DNA from: a virus | Reading direction: 5' to 3' (one strand) | DNA: 41,056 nucleotides | IMG/VR virus record: IMGVR_UViG_3300042887_002870 | Coordinates: 1 to 41,056 of that record | Shown: one piece after another, positions 19,629-26,716 of the stretch | Position numbering within the stretch: position 1 is the stretch's first letter | Layout of the letters: each line of letters starts with the position of its first letter | Notes under the pieces: generated by a model | Database searches by the model: none | Seen by the model: only the letters and a program-made list of their open reading frames with translations | Told to the model about the DNA's origin: nothing | Program-made: the position numbers and the translations under genes

Positions 19629-19814
19629 TTGATTGACAAACCGATATATGCTGTTCTACTTCCAGATGGCACTCTTGCCACAGACAATTGGGATGACAGT
19701 GGCTCAATATGGATAACGCTCAGTAAGAGCTATGCCGAAAAGGAAGCAAAGCATACTCCAAATGCCAAGGTTGTTCTATACTCAGACTATATAAAGGAAA
19801 AGAATCATGATTGA
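19629..19814 (+). CDS. Hypothetical protein with TTG start
   Basis: No in-frame ATG is present; TTG 19629 follows AAAGGA by 14 bases, slightly far. The 61-residue product contains PIYAVLLPDGTLATDNWDDSG, a strand-turn-strand pattern, then a charged helix. It overlaps the next gene by 8 bp. Confidence 0.62.
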   Translation: MIDKPIYAVLLPDGTLATDNWDDSGSIWITLSKSYAEKEAKHTPNAKVVLYSDYIKEKNHD

Positions 19815-20019
19815 AGAACCGAAATACCGCTTTGTACTGGTAAATGATCAAACTGGCGAGAGTTTTGATCTTGATACCAGACATGTATGTAATGATGGGA
19901 TTGGCAAAGATAGCCGCCCTGATGTATGGTCTAGTTGCTCTGTTCGCAATGAGGCTTTGGAGCGTCTGGGATATAGTGTAAAAGTGGTCAAAAATGATCT
20001 TGACAATGATGAATCGTGA
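19807..20019 (+). CDS. Hypothetical protein
   Basis: AAAGGAAAAG precedes ATG 19807. This 70-residue product begins EEPKYRFVLVNDQTGESFDL. No family is recognised. Its last codons (from CTT GAC) form the -35 of the tRNA-Ile promoter. Confidence 0.7.
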   Translation: MIEEPKYRFVLVNDQTGESFDLDTRHVCNDGIGKDSRPDVWSSCSVRNEALERLGYSVKVVKNDLDNDES

Positions 20020-20027
20020 GGTATAAT
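20000..20027 (+). promoter_or_regulatory. Promoter P20000 embedded in CDS end
   Basis: TTGACA, 16-bp spacer, TATAAT; the TGA of the 19807 gene is in the spacer. Confidence 0.87.
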
Positions 20028-20044
20028 AGAGTCATAAACAATCG

Positions 20045-20118
20045 CGGCCTATAGCTCAATTGGTTAGAGTCCACTCCTTATAAGAGTGCGGTTGCGGGTT
20101 CGAATCCCGCTAGGCTGA
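20045..20118 (+). tRNA. tRNA-Ile(TAT)
   Basis: The acceptor CGGCCTA/TAGGCTG, anticodon arm CACTC CTTATAA GAGTG and T-arm GCGGG TTCGAAT CCCGC are canonical. Anticodon TAT reads ATA, a rare codon in many bacteria. Confidence 0.92.
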
Positions 20119-20190
20119 TTTTAACGCATATCTTGAACGAATGTGTATAATATTATGTAGAGATACATAACTTATACAAAGGAGATCAAA

Positions 20191-20730
20191 ATGATACCTG
20201 AATCAAAGATATGCAATATGTGCGGAATAGAGAAATCAAATTCTGAGTATGGAATAAGGAAACACAAGACAAGCGTGTATCTTAAGCCATACTGCAAGAA
20301 GTGCTGTGTACAATCCAAAAAAATAGGTCGAGAGAAAGCAAGAAAACAACTACCAGAGAAATTTTGCTATGTATGCAACTCTGTATTATCTGGAATGCAG
20401 AAAAAGTTCTGCTCTAGAAAGTGTAAATCAAAAAAGCAGTACAATACTGTATACGGAAATCAACTCAAAAGAGGTCTAAAAAGAAAAGAAGAACTAGTTG
20501 ACAAATTCGGTGGATGTTGTACAATATGTGGATACTCAAAATGTCTAGCAGCTCTTCATTTTCATCATATCGATCCAACGATGAAAGAATTTGCACTAGA
20601 TAGTAGAAAATTAAGAGGAACCACAATAGAGAGCATAGAAAAGGAAGCCAGTAAATGCATTCTGGTATGCTCTAACTGTCATGCAGAAATACATCATCCA
20701 GACCACATGAGAAAGGAGCGTAGCTCATGA
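20191..20730 (+). CDS. HNH endonuclease with extra zinc knuckles
   Basis: AAAGGAGATC precedes the ATG. This 179-residue protein has CNMC and CKKC, CYVC and CSRKC, then CTICG, LHFHHIDP and CSNCHAEIHH, so three or four zinc pairs precede and frame an HNH core. Its codons are more AT-rich and AGA-rich than neighbours. It sits between a tRNA and a small gene and is coupled by ATGA overlap to the latter. A free-standing homing nuclease is likely. Confidence 0.87.
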   Translation: MIPESKICNMCGIEKSNSEYGIRKHKTSVYLKPYCKKCCVQSKKIGREKARKQLPEKFCYVCNSVLSGMQKKFCSRKCKSKKQYNTVYGNQLKRGLKRKEELVDKFGGCCTICGYSKCLAALHFHHIDPTMKEFALDSRKLRGTTIESIEKEASKCILVCSNCHAEIHHPDHMRKERSS

Positions 20731-20987
20731 TGCTTCCAAAAGTCTCAGAAGCTGTAGCTGAGAATGTACAGATTCAGGCAATGCGTAATTTGGTAGAGTA
20801 TATGAAGAATAAGTCTGTCACTGTCGCAAAAGAGAATCCATTCTTAGCTGCTGCTATAGATGGCATGGCAAAAGAAATCTCAGAAGGTGATGATCACCTG
20901 TACAAAAGAGTCTACCTGTCAATGCTGGTCATTGCTGACATTATCAACACTCAAATGGAAGTTGATGATTTAAAATTTTGGAATTAG
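20727..20987 (+). CDS. Hypothetical helical protein
   Basis: It starts inside the HNH stop (ATGA) with GAAAGGAG ahead. The 86-residue product is mostly helical, with MKNKSVTVAKENPFLAAAIDGMAKEI in the middle. No family is recognised. Confidence 0.72.
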   Translation: MMLPKVSEAVAENVQIQAMRNLVEYMKNKSVTVAKENPFLAAAIDGMAKEISEGDDHLYKRVYLSMLVIADIINTQMEVDDLKFWN

Positions 20988-20990
20988 CAC

Positions 20991-21018
20991 TTGACAACGG
21001 GCAAAGCTCTGGTATAAT
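20991..21018 (+). promoter_or_regulatory. Promoter P20991
   Basis: TTGACA, 16-bp spacer, TATAAT, four bases after the previous stop; it drives the DUF932-like gene. Confidence 0.88.
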
Positions 21019-21066
21019 AAGAGAGTAAGAAACAAGAACGTAGTTCTAATAGCAAGGAAAGAAAAG

Positions 21067-22266
21067 ATGAGTAAGCTAGAGATTGGTGCTGGTAACGGTG
21101 GGGCTTTTGTCAAGACTCTGGTTAATCTTGAAACTGGTGAGACGGGCTTTCAGGAAGGGTTCCACGTTCACAAGTCTTGGTTCCGTAAGTGTAAGACATA
21201 TGATGAGGTTATGGAGTCTATCGCTAAATCTGAGGCCGACCGTGAGGATCAGCTTGTAGAGTTAAAGAATATTCATCCTGTGGTTAATCAGGATGGTAAG
21301 TTTGCATTTGAAGTAGGTAGTGAGCAATACGTGCCGACAGACTGGGCTTTGTCTCAGTTCTCAAGCCGTCTGAATCTGCCTTCCTCAACTGTTATTCGTG
21401 AGTTGGTCAATCAGCCTGACTCTGACTGGGAAGATGCTGATGTAGCTGTTCGCATTGCTAAGAATGCCATTCGTCGTGGCGATGCTGATAAGAAGTATCG
21501 ACTACGCACCTATAAGGATGGTACGCTTCGTGCATGGGTGACTGACAAGTATGCACCTGTTGATAATCGATGGTACATGGAAACGCTGAAGGATATTCTT
21601 CCGGGTTCTATGTACTCTCACTGGCGAGGTAGTGACGATACCATCTATGGTAATGTCCTGCTGCCAGATTCAATCATCGACTATGGACAGGATGATGACA
21701 GTGACTATGGCGGAATGCTCAGTATTAGTAACTGCGAGATCGGCAGGCGGCGACTGGGCCAGCGTCCTAGTATATTCCGTTCAATCTGCATGAATGGATG
21801 TATCTGGGATCAGGTCAAGGGCGAGATGATCAATCAGCGTCATATTGGACAGATCGATCTTGTTGAACTGCGTAAGCGTATGGTTGACAACATTGAACTG
21901 CAATTAAAGCTGGTTCCTGAAGCTGTTCGCAAGTTTATCAGCACAAGAGACCTGAAGGTGGAAGGTTCGCTCAAGGCGACTCTCGCTGCTGTCTGTATCA
22001 AGAATCGAGTTGAGCGTAAGCACTCGCAGGAGATTCTGGAACAGTTTGTGACCTTTGAGAAGGATCACCGAAGTCTGTTCGGTGTGATCAATGCGATCAC
22101 TCGTGCTGGCCAGAAGTTTGGCGATGAAGAGTGGGTTAAGTTTGATGAGCTTGGCGGAAAGCTCGCAGGTTACGATGATGGGGAATGGGGATCGGTTACG
22201 AGGTATGCAGCGACTCTAGGGGTTAAAGAGGTTGACGAGACTTTTATGGCTGGGGTAGCTGGGTAA
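21067..22266 (+). CDS. DUF932-like phage/plasmid protein
   Basis: AAGGAAAG precedes the ATG. The 399-residue product has LRAWVTDKYAPVDNRWYMETLKDI in its first half and IFRSICMNGCIWD in the second, features of the DUF932 (phage/plasmid-like) family. The family has no settled function; members are often among the most common accessory genes of large phages and plasmids, sometimes near recombination genes. It uses fewer rare codons and is more GC-rich than its neighbours. G-rich DNA starts at its last codons. Confidence 0.78.
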   Translation: MSKLEIGAGNGGAFVKTLVNLETGETGFQEGFHVHKSWFRKCKTYDEVMESIAKSEADREDQLVELKNIHPVVNQDGKFAFEVGSEQYVPTDWALSQFSSRLNLPSSTVIRELVNQPDSDWEDADVAVRIAKNAIRRGDADKKYRLRTYKDGTLRAWVTDKYAPVDNRWYMETLKDILPGSMYSHWRGSDDTIYGNVLLPDSIIDYGQDDDSDYGGMLSISNCEIGRRRLGQRPSIFRSICMNGCIWDQVKGEMINQRHIGQIDLVELRKRMVDNIELQLKLVPEAVRKFISTRDLKVEGSLKATLAAVCIKNRVERKHSQEILEQFVTFEKDHRSLFGVINAITRAGQKFGDEEWVKFDELGGKLAGYDDGEWGSVTRYAATLGVKEVDETFMAGVAG

Positions 22267-22268
22267 GA

Positions 22269-22312
22269 TGGGAAGGCTGGGAGGGGGCTGGGGAAACCCG
22301 ACCCTCTCCTGC
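22269..22312 (+). repeat. G-rich tract with hairpin, locus 2
   Basis: The run GGGAAGGCTGGGAGGGGGCTGGGG is followed by CCCGACCCTCTCC. It can form either a G-quadruplex or a hairpin that ends the DUF932 transcript. Like 14591 it comes just before TTAAGATTCG repeats. Confidence 0.65.
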
Positions 22313-22341
22313 CACCACTGCTTATTATACACCTTATATAA

Positions 22342-22429
22342 TAAGATTCGTCAGATCGTATAGAGTCAGCTAACTTTGTAACAGATTATTAATTAAGATT
22401 CGCACGTTAAGCGGTAGTCAGCTAACTTT
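22342..22429 (+). repeat. TTAAGATTCG/AGTCAGCTAA repeat pair, locus 2
   Basis: Two units (22342-22377 and 22393-22429), each with a 13-base variable spacer, separated by GTAACAGATTAT. CACCTTAT precedes the first unit at both loci. The second unit ends 12 bases before the ATG of the 22441 gene. Confidence 0.85.
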
Positions 22430-22440
22430 GGAGAAAACCA

Positions 22441-22629
22441 ATGGACGATGATAAGATTACTAAAGCAGAATTTCTAGCTGATTTCTTTTGTTCTTCTCTT
22501 GCTAAGGAAGTATATAAAAGTTTATCAGACGTTAGTAATAATAATGAAGTAGTTAGATCTTTAGTTAATTTTGCAGATAAGTTATGGGAGGAAATTAATG
22601 AATGTCAGGAAAATGAGACAGATTATTAA
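22441..22629 (+). CDS. Small acidic helical protein between direct repeats
   Basis: TTGGAGAAAA precedes the ATG. The 62-residue product is helical and acidic. The same ACAGATTATTAATTAAGATTCG sequence lies on both sides: before it at 22381 and across its own stop codon at 22618. The gene therefore sits inside a repeat array. I see no good -35/-10 ahead of it; the repeat itself may supply the promoter. Confidence 0.68.
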   Translation: MDDDKITKAEFLADFFCSSLAKEVYKSLSDVSNNNEVVRSLVNFADKLWEEINECQENETDY

Positions 22630-22666
22630 TTAAGATTCGCAGGATGAGTCACAGTCAGCTAAGTTT
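22630..22666 (+). repeat. TTAAGATTCG/AGTCAGCTAA repeat, fifth unit
   Basis: TTAAGATTCG, 13 bases, AGTCAGCTAAG; it overlaps the stop of the 22441 gene. Confidence 0.83.
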
Positions 22667-22681
22667 ACTAATTATATTAAA

Positions 22682-22717
22682 AAACCCCGGAGTGTTTAGC
22701 TCTGGGGTTATTTTTTT
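22682..22717. terminator. Terminator between convergent genes
   Basis: AACCCCGGAG/CTCTGGGGTT around TGTTTAG with T-runs on the right and A-runs on the left; it suits both the 22441 gene and the leftward 22747 gene. Confidence 0.85.
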
Positions 22718-22746
22718 ATATTAGCAAGTAAAGAAAGTTTATATAC

Positions 22747-23190
22747 TTACTCTACTGGCGTTACTGCCACATCACCATCAACAACGGGCGTAACGACTGC
22801 ATCGCCCTCTACCACTGTTGTTGGCGGCTCTGGCTCGGGGGCTGGGGCCGGAGTCGGAGTCGGCTCTGGCGGTGCTGGCGGTGCTGGCGGCTCGTCGGGC
22901 GTTTCACTAACAAGAGTAACCTTCACCTGTCCGGGCGCTGGCGGAGGAAGAGTATCTTTAGCAATAAAAGAAACAGGCTCACCCCACGGGCCTTCATTAC
23001 CAGCATCATCTATATCTTTAAGATATAAACTAACAGAAGCGCCTTCCTTTACGGGGGAAAGAGAAATATTACTCTCTGTAAAATGAACTTCTACAAGTTT
23101 TTCTTCACCGTCTACTGAAATCTTTACTACTCTCTTCTTTACATCTGGTGCTGAGAGAGGTGGTAACTCTAATGAATAAACTAATCCCAT
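22747..23190 (-). CDS. Fibronectin/Ig-like domain protein with proline-rich tail
   Basis: AGAGGAG precedes ATG 23190. The 147-residue product has one FN3/Ig-like domain (about 20-85, with KDIDDAGNEGPWGEPVSFIAKDTLPPPAPG), then a long Pro/Glu/Ala repeat (TPTPAPAPEPEP) and an ending with repeated VVDGDV. Such a layout suits a virion surface or decoration protein that binds host glycans. It is the only late-looking minus-strand gene outside the 1-4.5 kb operon. Confidence 0.7.
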   Translation of the reverse strand: MGLVYSLELPPLSAPDVKKRVVKISVDGEEKLVEVHFTESNISLSPVKEGASVSLYLKDIDDAGNEGPWGEPVSFIAKDTLPPPAPGQVKVTLVSETPDEPPAPPAPPEPTPTPAPAPEPEPPTTVVEGDAVVTPVVDGDVAVTPVE

Positions 23191-23371
23191 TCTATTCTCC
23201 TCTTTTAAATAATACCGAATCTTGTTGTTTCTATAAGAATCTAATAAAAACCCCTCTATTTCAGTTATAATATACCGAATTAACTGTATTAAGAAAGATA
23301 TATACTTTTTTAGTTTGCTAATATTGTTTTACTCCTTTCTTAAGTTAGAACTAGTTATTAAGGATAGATAA
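23191..23371. other. Divergent intergenic region
   Basis: About 180 AT-rich bases separate the leftward FN3 gene and the rightward 23372 gene. TATATTATAACT on the minus strand at about 23261-23275 could be a -10 or a late-type element for the FN3 gene. I see no clear -35 on either strand. Confidence 0.4.
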
Positions 23372-23545
23372 ATGGATAGAGTTTTATTGTATCTCCACGA
23401 CCATTATTTCACTCTGCGAAACGCTTCACCGTCTTGGAGCCTAAGACGGCTCATCATTTCACTTTCGTTACATAATGATGATAGCAGTTTTGTCGAAAAA
23501 GGCAACCTGAAAATGGAAAATCCAAAAATTTTTTTTATTTCTTGA
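23372..23545 (+). CDS. 57-residue hypothetical protein over hairpin-rich DNA
   Basis: AAGGAT precedes ATG 23372. The product starts MDRVLLYLHDHYFTLRNASPSW. Its TGA is inside the TTGACA of the next promoter, the same junction used by at least nine other genes, which supports coding. The DNA also holds two perfect 7-bp hairpins (CCGTCTT/AAGACGG and CATCATT/AATGATG), so it may be an RNA element instead. Confidence 0.5.
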   Translation: MDRVLLYLHDHYFTLRNASPSWSLRRLIISLSLHNDDSSFVEKGNLKMENPKIFFIS

Positions 23546-23569
23546 CATTTTGAAAAAAAATGCTATAAT
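23542..23569 (+). promoter_or_regulatory. Promoter P23542, -35 overlaps stop codon
   Basis: TTGACA, 16-bp spacer, TATAAT. A second TATAAT at 23597 may be an additional -10. Confidence 0.83.
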
Positions 23570-23624
23570 ACACGTAGAAGCGGACAAGAAATTGTGTATA
23601 ATATATATAGAAAGGGGTGCAGAG

Positions 23625-23918
23625 ATGCAACAAACCAAAACCCGCCCGACAGCTAAAGAAGCTGATAAAAGGGAGATGCCAACCATGAGTAAAGAACAAC
23701 TCAAAGTAAAGGTAGAAATTCAGAAGAATTTGCAAAAACCCGAAAGGTGTGTGAAATCAGACATAATCTTCTATGATAATAGCGCTGGCAGAGTAAATTA
23801 CTGGATTACAGTAGATGGTTCTAATAATTATGATATAATTTCATATTATTTTACTTATAAAAATGCGGTAATTAGGCTGTTTAGTGATTCTGGTGAAGTA
23901 AAATGCATTAATTTTTAG
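23625..23918 (+). CDS. Hypothetical protein
   Basis: AAAGGGG precedes ATG 23625; an ATG at 23550 lies within the promoter. The 97-residue product has a basic disordered start and a beta-rich end (NYWITVDGSNNYDIISYYF). No family is recognised. Confidence 0.72.
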   Translation: MQQTKTRPTAKEADKREMPTMSKEQLKVKVEIQKNLQKPERCVKSDIIFYDNSAGRVNYWITVDGSNNYDIISYYFTYKNAVIRLFSDSGEVKCINF

Positions 23919-24082
23919 CTAATTTGACATTTATCTCTTATTAGTTAGGGTGTTTCATTGTGTTTACGGGGGACCGTCTGTTAAACAAAATAACACTAAT
24001 TAATAATACAAAACAAAAACAAAACCAAACAACCCCCCTTTCTACATTGTCTATACTATCTATATATATAAAGGTTATATCT
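23919..24082. other. Intergenic region with GTTTAC/CAAAA tract
   Basis: A TTGACAT box at about 23924 has no good -10. From about 23985 the plus strand is nearly free of G (a CAAAA-type run ending in CCCCCC). TCTATATATATAAAGG near 24060 may act as the -10 and ribosome site for the 24083 gene. Confidence 0.4.
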
Positions 24083-24334
24083 ATGTTAAAATTTGAATTA
24101 TGTTTGTCTACTCATAATAAGAATACTATTCAGATAAAAGCAGGTGGTAATGAAGGATATTATACATTAGAGTTCTTAGATTTATATGAGGATGAAAAAG
24201 GTTGGAGATGCTCATTCTTTAGAAGAAATGGGTATCTGGAAAGAACAATAGCTTATGGAACTCTTCAGGAAGTAGTAAACGCAGCAGAGGCACATTATGA
24301 GGAAAACGCTCGGAACCAGCCTGAAAATCATTAA
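24083..24334 (+). CDS. Hypothetical beta-rich protein 1
   Basis: AAAGG precedes ATG 24083. The 83-residue product has GYYTLEFLDLYEDEKGWRCSFF, then a helix LQEVVNAAEAHYEE. The 24887 product has a similar order (YWTFVFYDVEKED..., then a helix LLETVVAAQAHW), so the two are probably distant paralogues. No family is recognised. Confidence 0.72.
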   Translation: MLKFELCLSTHNKNTIQIKAGGNEGYYTLEFLDLYEDEKGWRCSFFRRNGYLERTIAYGTLQEVVNAAEAHYEENARNQPENH

Positions 24335-24632
24335 AAAGGACGCAAAACGCTTATTTCCAAGCGATTATAAGAAAGAAGATAGGGTTAAAGCCTATTGGAA
24401 GCACTTTGAAATTCGAAATGAATACGTCAAAAAAAGTGCTAATGAGCTAGGATTATTCTTTAATTATCCTGAGTTTGGCTCATTAATTATATTCTTATGT
24501 GAGTTTAAAAGCTATAATGTAAAATGGAAGACAATAGCTAAAATGGGGCGAGTAGCAAAGAAAAAAGGTATGTTATTAGAGGTTAAAAGCATACAACTAT
24601 CCCCTGACGGAAGACAATGGAAATTCATATGA
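24297..24632 (+). CDS. Hypothetical basic protein
   Basis: ATG 24297 follows AGAGG within the previous gene, a 38-bp overlap. The 111-residue product is Lys-rich with a hydrophobic centre (FGSLIIFLCEFKSYNVKW) and KMGRVAKKKGM. Nucleic-acid binding is possible. It overlaps the next gene by 16 bp. Confidence 0.68.
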   Translation: MRKTLGTSLKIIKKDAKRLFPSDYKKEDRVKAYWKHFEIRNEYVKKSANELGLFFNYPEFGSLIIFLCEFKSYNVKWKTIAKMGRVAKKKGMLLEVKSIQLSPDGRQWKFI

Positions 24633-24823
24633 AGCAAAGAAGATCAAAAAGAACTCTCATAAAGAAAGAAAAGGGAAAAGACATTGTTGTATTCACCTGT
24701 AACCAGTGCCGAACGAGAGAAGTTGAAGATTTCATCTATTATCCGCTCTGTAAAAGGTGCAAGGAAAGCAATATTAAAATGTTGAAAAAGGAAAAAAAAG
24801 AGAAAAATGAAGAAAATCCTTGA
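24617..24823 (+). CDS. Zinc-ribbon basic protein
   Basis: ATG 24617 or in-frame ATG 24629 can serve as the start. CNQC and, 19 residues later, CKRC form a zinc ribbon, flanked by Lys-rich runs. Its TGA is inside the next TTGACA. RNA or DNA binding is likely. Confidence 0.7.
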   Translation: MEIHMKQRRSKRTLIKKEKGKDIVVFTCNQCRTREVEDFIYYPLCKRCKESNIKMLKKEKKEKNEENP

Positions 24824-24847
24824 CAAGTGCGGAAAATTTGATAAAAT
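24820..24847 (+). promoter_or_regulatory. Promoter P24820, -35 overlaps stop codon
   Basis: TTGACA, 16-bp spacer, TAAAAT. Confidence 0.84.
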
Positions 24848-24886
24848 ACAAGAGAGAACAGCATTACACCGTTAAAAGGACAAATA

Positions 24887-25297
24887 ATGAGCGATAAATT
24901 GAATTTTGAAATAAATGACGACATAATTCAAGAGATAACAAATCTTGGTGATTACACAATAACCCATACTAGGAGTCGCAATGGTAATAGTAGTGGGTAC
25001 TGGACTTTTGTTTTTTATGATGTGGAAAAAGAAGATACAACATACTCAAAAGATTTTGATTCACTATTAGAGACAGTAGTAGCAGCTCAAGCACATTGGA
25101 ACTGGAGATCGAACAAAAATGCAAAAGTAGTAGAATACAAGCCAGTACCGGAAGGTCACGAAAGATTAGAATCATGGGGGATAATTAAAGAAGACTTTAC
25201 AGAGGCAGTGAATGCAGAAGTATCTCTTCAGCCAATCATAGGCGTAGAACAATTAGCTCGTTTGATAAAAGGATGCGATAGCAATGCCGATGAGTAA
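24887..25297 (+). CDS. Hypothetical beta-rich protein 2
   Basis: AAAGGA precedes the ATG. The 136-residue product shares its strand-then-helix core (about 36-75) with the 24083 product but adds an acidic C-terminal region with VEQLARLIKGCD. No family is recognised. Confidence 0.73.
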   Translation: MSDKLNFEINDDIIQEITNLGDYTITHTRSRNGNSSGYWTFVFYDVEKEDTTYSKDFDSLLETVVAAQAHWNWRSNKNAKVVEYKPVPEGHERLESWGIIKEDFTEAVNAEVSLQPIIGVEQLARLIKGCDSNADE

Positions 25298-25363
25298 CAT
25301 TCAAGTACTCAATTGAATTTCTTAAAAATAAAAGCAATTTATGCAAAAAGTGCAAAAAAGCTC

Positions 25364-25391
25364 TTGACAATGTGGCTTAGTGGGGTATAAT
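25364..25391 (+). promoter_or_regulatory. Promoter P25364
   Basis: TTGACA, 16-bp spacer, TATAAT. Confidence 0.87.
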
Positions 25392-25433
25392 AAAAACGTA
25401 ACGGGAACAGAAAAGAAATTGAGAAGAATAACA

Positions 25434-25619
25434 ATGGGAATACATGAAAAATATTATGATAAAATCTATTTCAATGGTGAGCTTATACTAAGTCGAGAAA
25501 ATACTTACTATTTTGCAAAAACAAGTCGTAATTTTTATTGTGATTCGCCTTTGCAATTAGCGCTAGCTCTAGTTAAAATTATTGAAGATATGGGCAATCA
25601 GATAAACATGTTGGAGTAA
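25434..25619 (+). CDS. Hypothetical 61-residue protein
   Basis: GAGAAGAA precedes ATG 25434; an ATG at 25380 lies between the promoter boxes. The product has YDKIYFNGELILSRENTYYF, a beta start, then a helix LQLALALVKIIED. No family is recognised. Confidence 0.7.
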   Translation: MGIHEKYYDKIYFNGELILSRENTYYFAKTSRNFYCDSPLQLALALVKIIEDMGNQINMLE

Positions 25620-25626
25620 AAGCGTA

Positions 25627-25947
25627 ATGACTATTGAAATCACGCCCGAACTGTTGAATGAACTGCGATTAAACGCAGACGCATCGCCCGATGTGGTGCT
25701 GGCACTGGTAGATGAAATCAAACGATTAAAAGAACGATATGACGAGCAAAAACTTCTTGCCACAAGGATGATCGATCATGCGGTAGAGCAGAAGAAAGAG
25801 ATCGAGCAATTACGTAGTATTAAAAATGAACTAACTAAAGAATTATCATGTGTGCTTCAACATACAGATTTGTCAGGCTGGAGTTTAGGTGAGCAAATCG
25901 AGAAAAGTGCAAATGACTTATTGAGAAAAATTTCAAAAACTTCTTGA
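25627..25947 (+). CDS. Coiled-coil protein
   Basis: This 106-residue product is helical throughout, with heptads from about 28 to 75 (DEIKRLKERYDEQKLLATRMI...). It starts 7 bp after the previous stop. Its codons, such as GCGCTGGCACTGG-type usage early on, are more GC-rich than neighbours. Its TGA is inside the TTGATT of the next promoter. Confidence 0.72.
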   Translation: MTIEITPELLNELRLNADASPDVVLALVDEIKRLKERYDEQKLLATRMIDHAVEQKKEIEQLRSIKNELTKELSCVLQHTDLSGWSLGEQIEKSANDLLRKISKTS

Positions 25948-25971
25948 TTTCTAAAATTTATGAGGTATAAT
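25944..25971 (+). promoter_or_regulatory. Promoter P25944, -35 overlaps stop codon
   Basis: TTGATT, 16-bp spacer, TATAAT; it drives the two PEP-CTERM genes with a 70-base leader. Confidence 0.83.
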
Positions 25972-26041
25972 AGCAGAAGATGGAGAACTTGGCGAATGGA
26001 TTCCTTGACGTAGACGATTTCAAAAAGAAATAGGATAAAAA

Positions 26042-26716
26042 ATGAAAAAGTACATAGTTTTGGCAATCTTGTTGGTAGCAGTAAAAGTAAATGCTTCGGT
26101 CATTCCATCAGTAATGTCAACGGGAGTAAATGATTTTAGGAATGTACTAGATAATAATAGTATTGATTTTCACTATTTAGTAGATACTCCAAGTGGATTT
26201 ACATATAAAGTAGAACCGCAAGTTTATGGAAACGTAAGAGAGCAGTGGATGAATCCATCTTCACTAAGTCCAAGTGCGGCTTGGATTTCTTTTAGTACAG
26301 ACCCAAAATCTGTAGATAGTAGAAATAATTATACATACGCAACAACATTTAACTTAGACAGGTTTGATGTTAATTCTGTTAGTATATCTGGTAACTGGGC
26401 TTCAAGCTCATCTAGTAGTATTTATGTAAATGGCAATTATCTAATGTCTAATTATAGTACATCAGCTATACAAACTTACAATACATTGTCAAGTTTTACG
26501 GTTAACAACGCAACGGGCTTTTTACTTCCGGGCCTTAACACATTAACTTTTGTAGTGTCAAACGGAAGCTCAACTTTAGCTACATTGCCGCCAAACGGCT
26601 TGCTTGTATCAATGTCTGGATCTGCCCAAGCAGTTCCTGAGCCAAGCTCTTTTGTTCTTTCGTCAGTAGCAATCGCTCTATCCTCAGTATTTGCAATTAG
26701 GAGAAGAAAGAAGTGA
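26042..26716 (+). CDS. PEP-CTERM exported protein 1
   Basis: The 224-residue product has a signal peptide (MKKYIVLAILLVAVKVNA), a beta-sandwich-like body with AWISFSTDP and NTLTFVVSNGS, and the C-terminal sorting signal VPEPSSF, a hydrophobic helix and RRRKK. PEP-CTERM tails are recognised by exosortase in the host envelope, which cleaves and probably transfers the protein to a surface polymer. I see no exosortase in this window, so the host enzyme would be used. It is coupled by GTGA overlap to a paralogue. Confidence 0.9.
   Translation: MKKYIVLAILLVAVKVNASVIPSVMSTGVNDFRNVLDNNSIDFHYLVDTPSGFTYKVEPQVYGNVREQWMNPSSLSPSAAWISFSTDPKSVDSRNNYTYATTFNLDRFDVNSVSISGNWASSSSSSIYVNGNYLMSNYSTSAIQTYNTLSSFTVNNATGFLLPGLNTLTFVVSNGSSTLATLPPNGLLVSMSGSAQAVPEPSSFVLSSVAIALSSVFAIRRRKK

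Noticed and set aside
14679-22666. CRISPR array made of TTAAGATTCG/AGTCAGCTAA repeats
   Set aside because: Only two units per locus, repeat is interrupted inside, spacers are short, and no cas genes are present.
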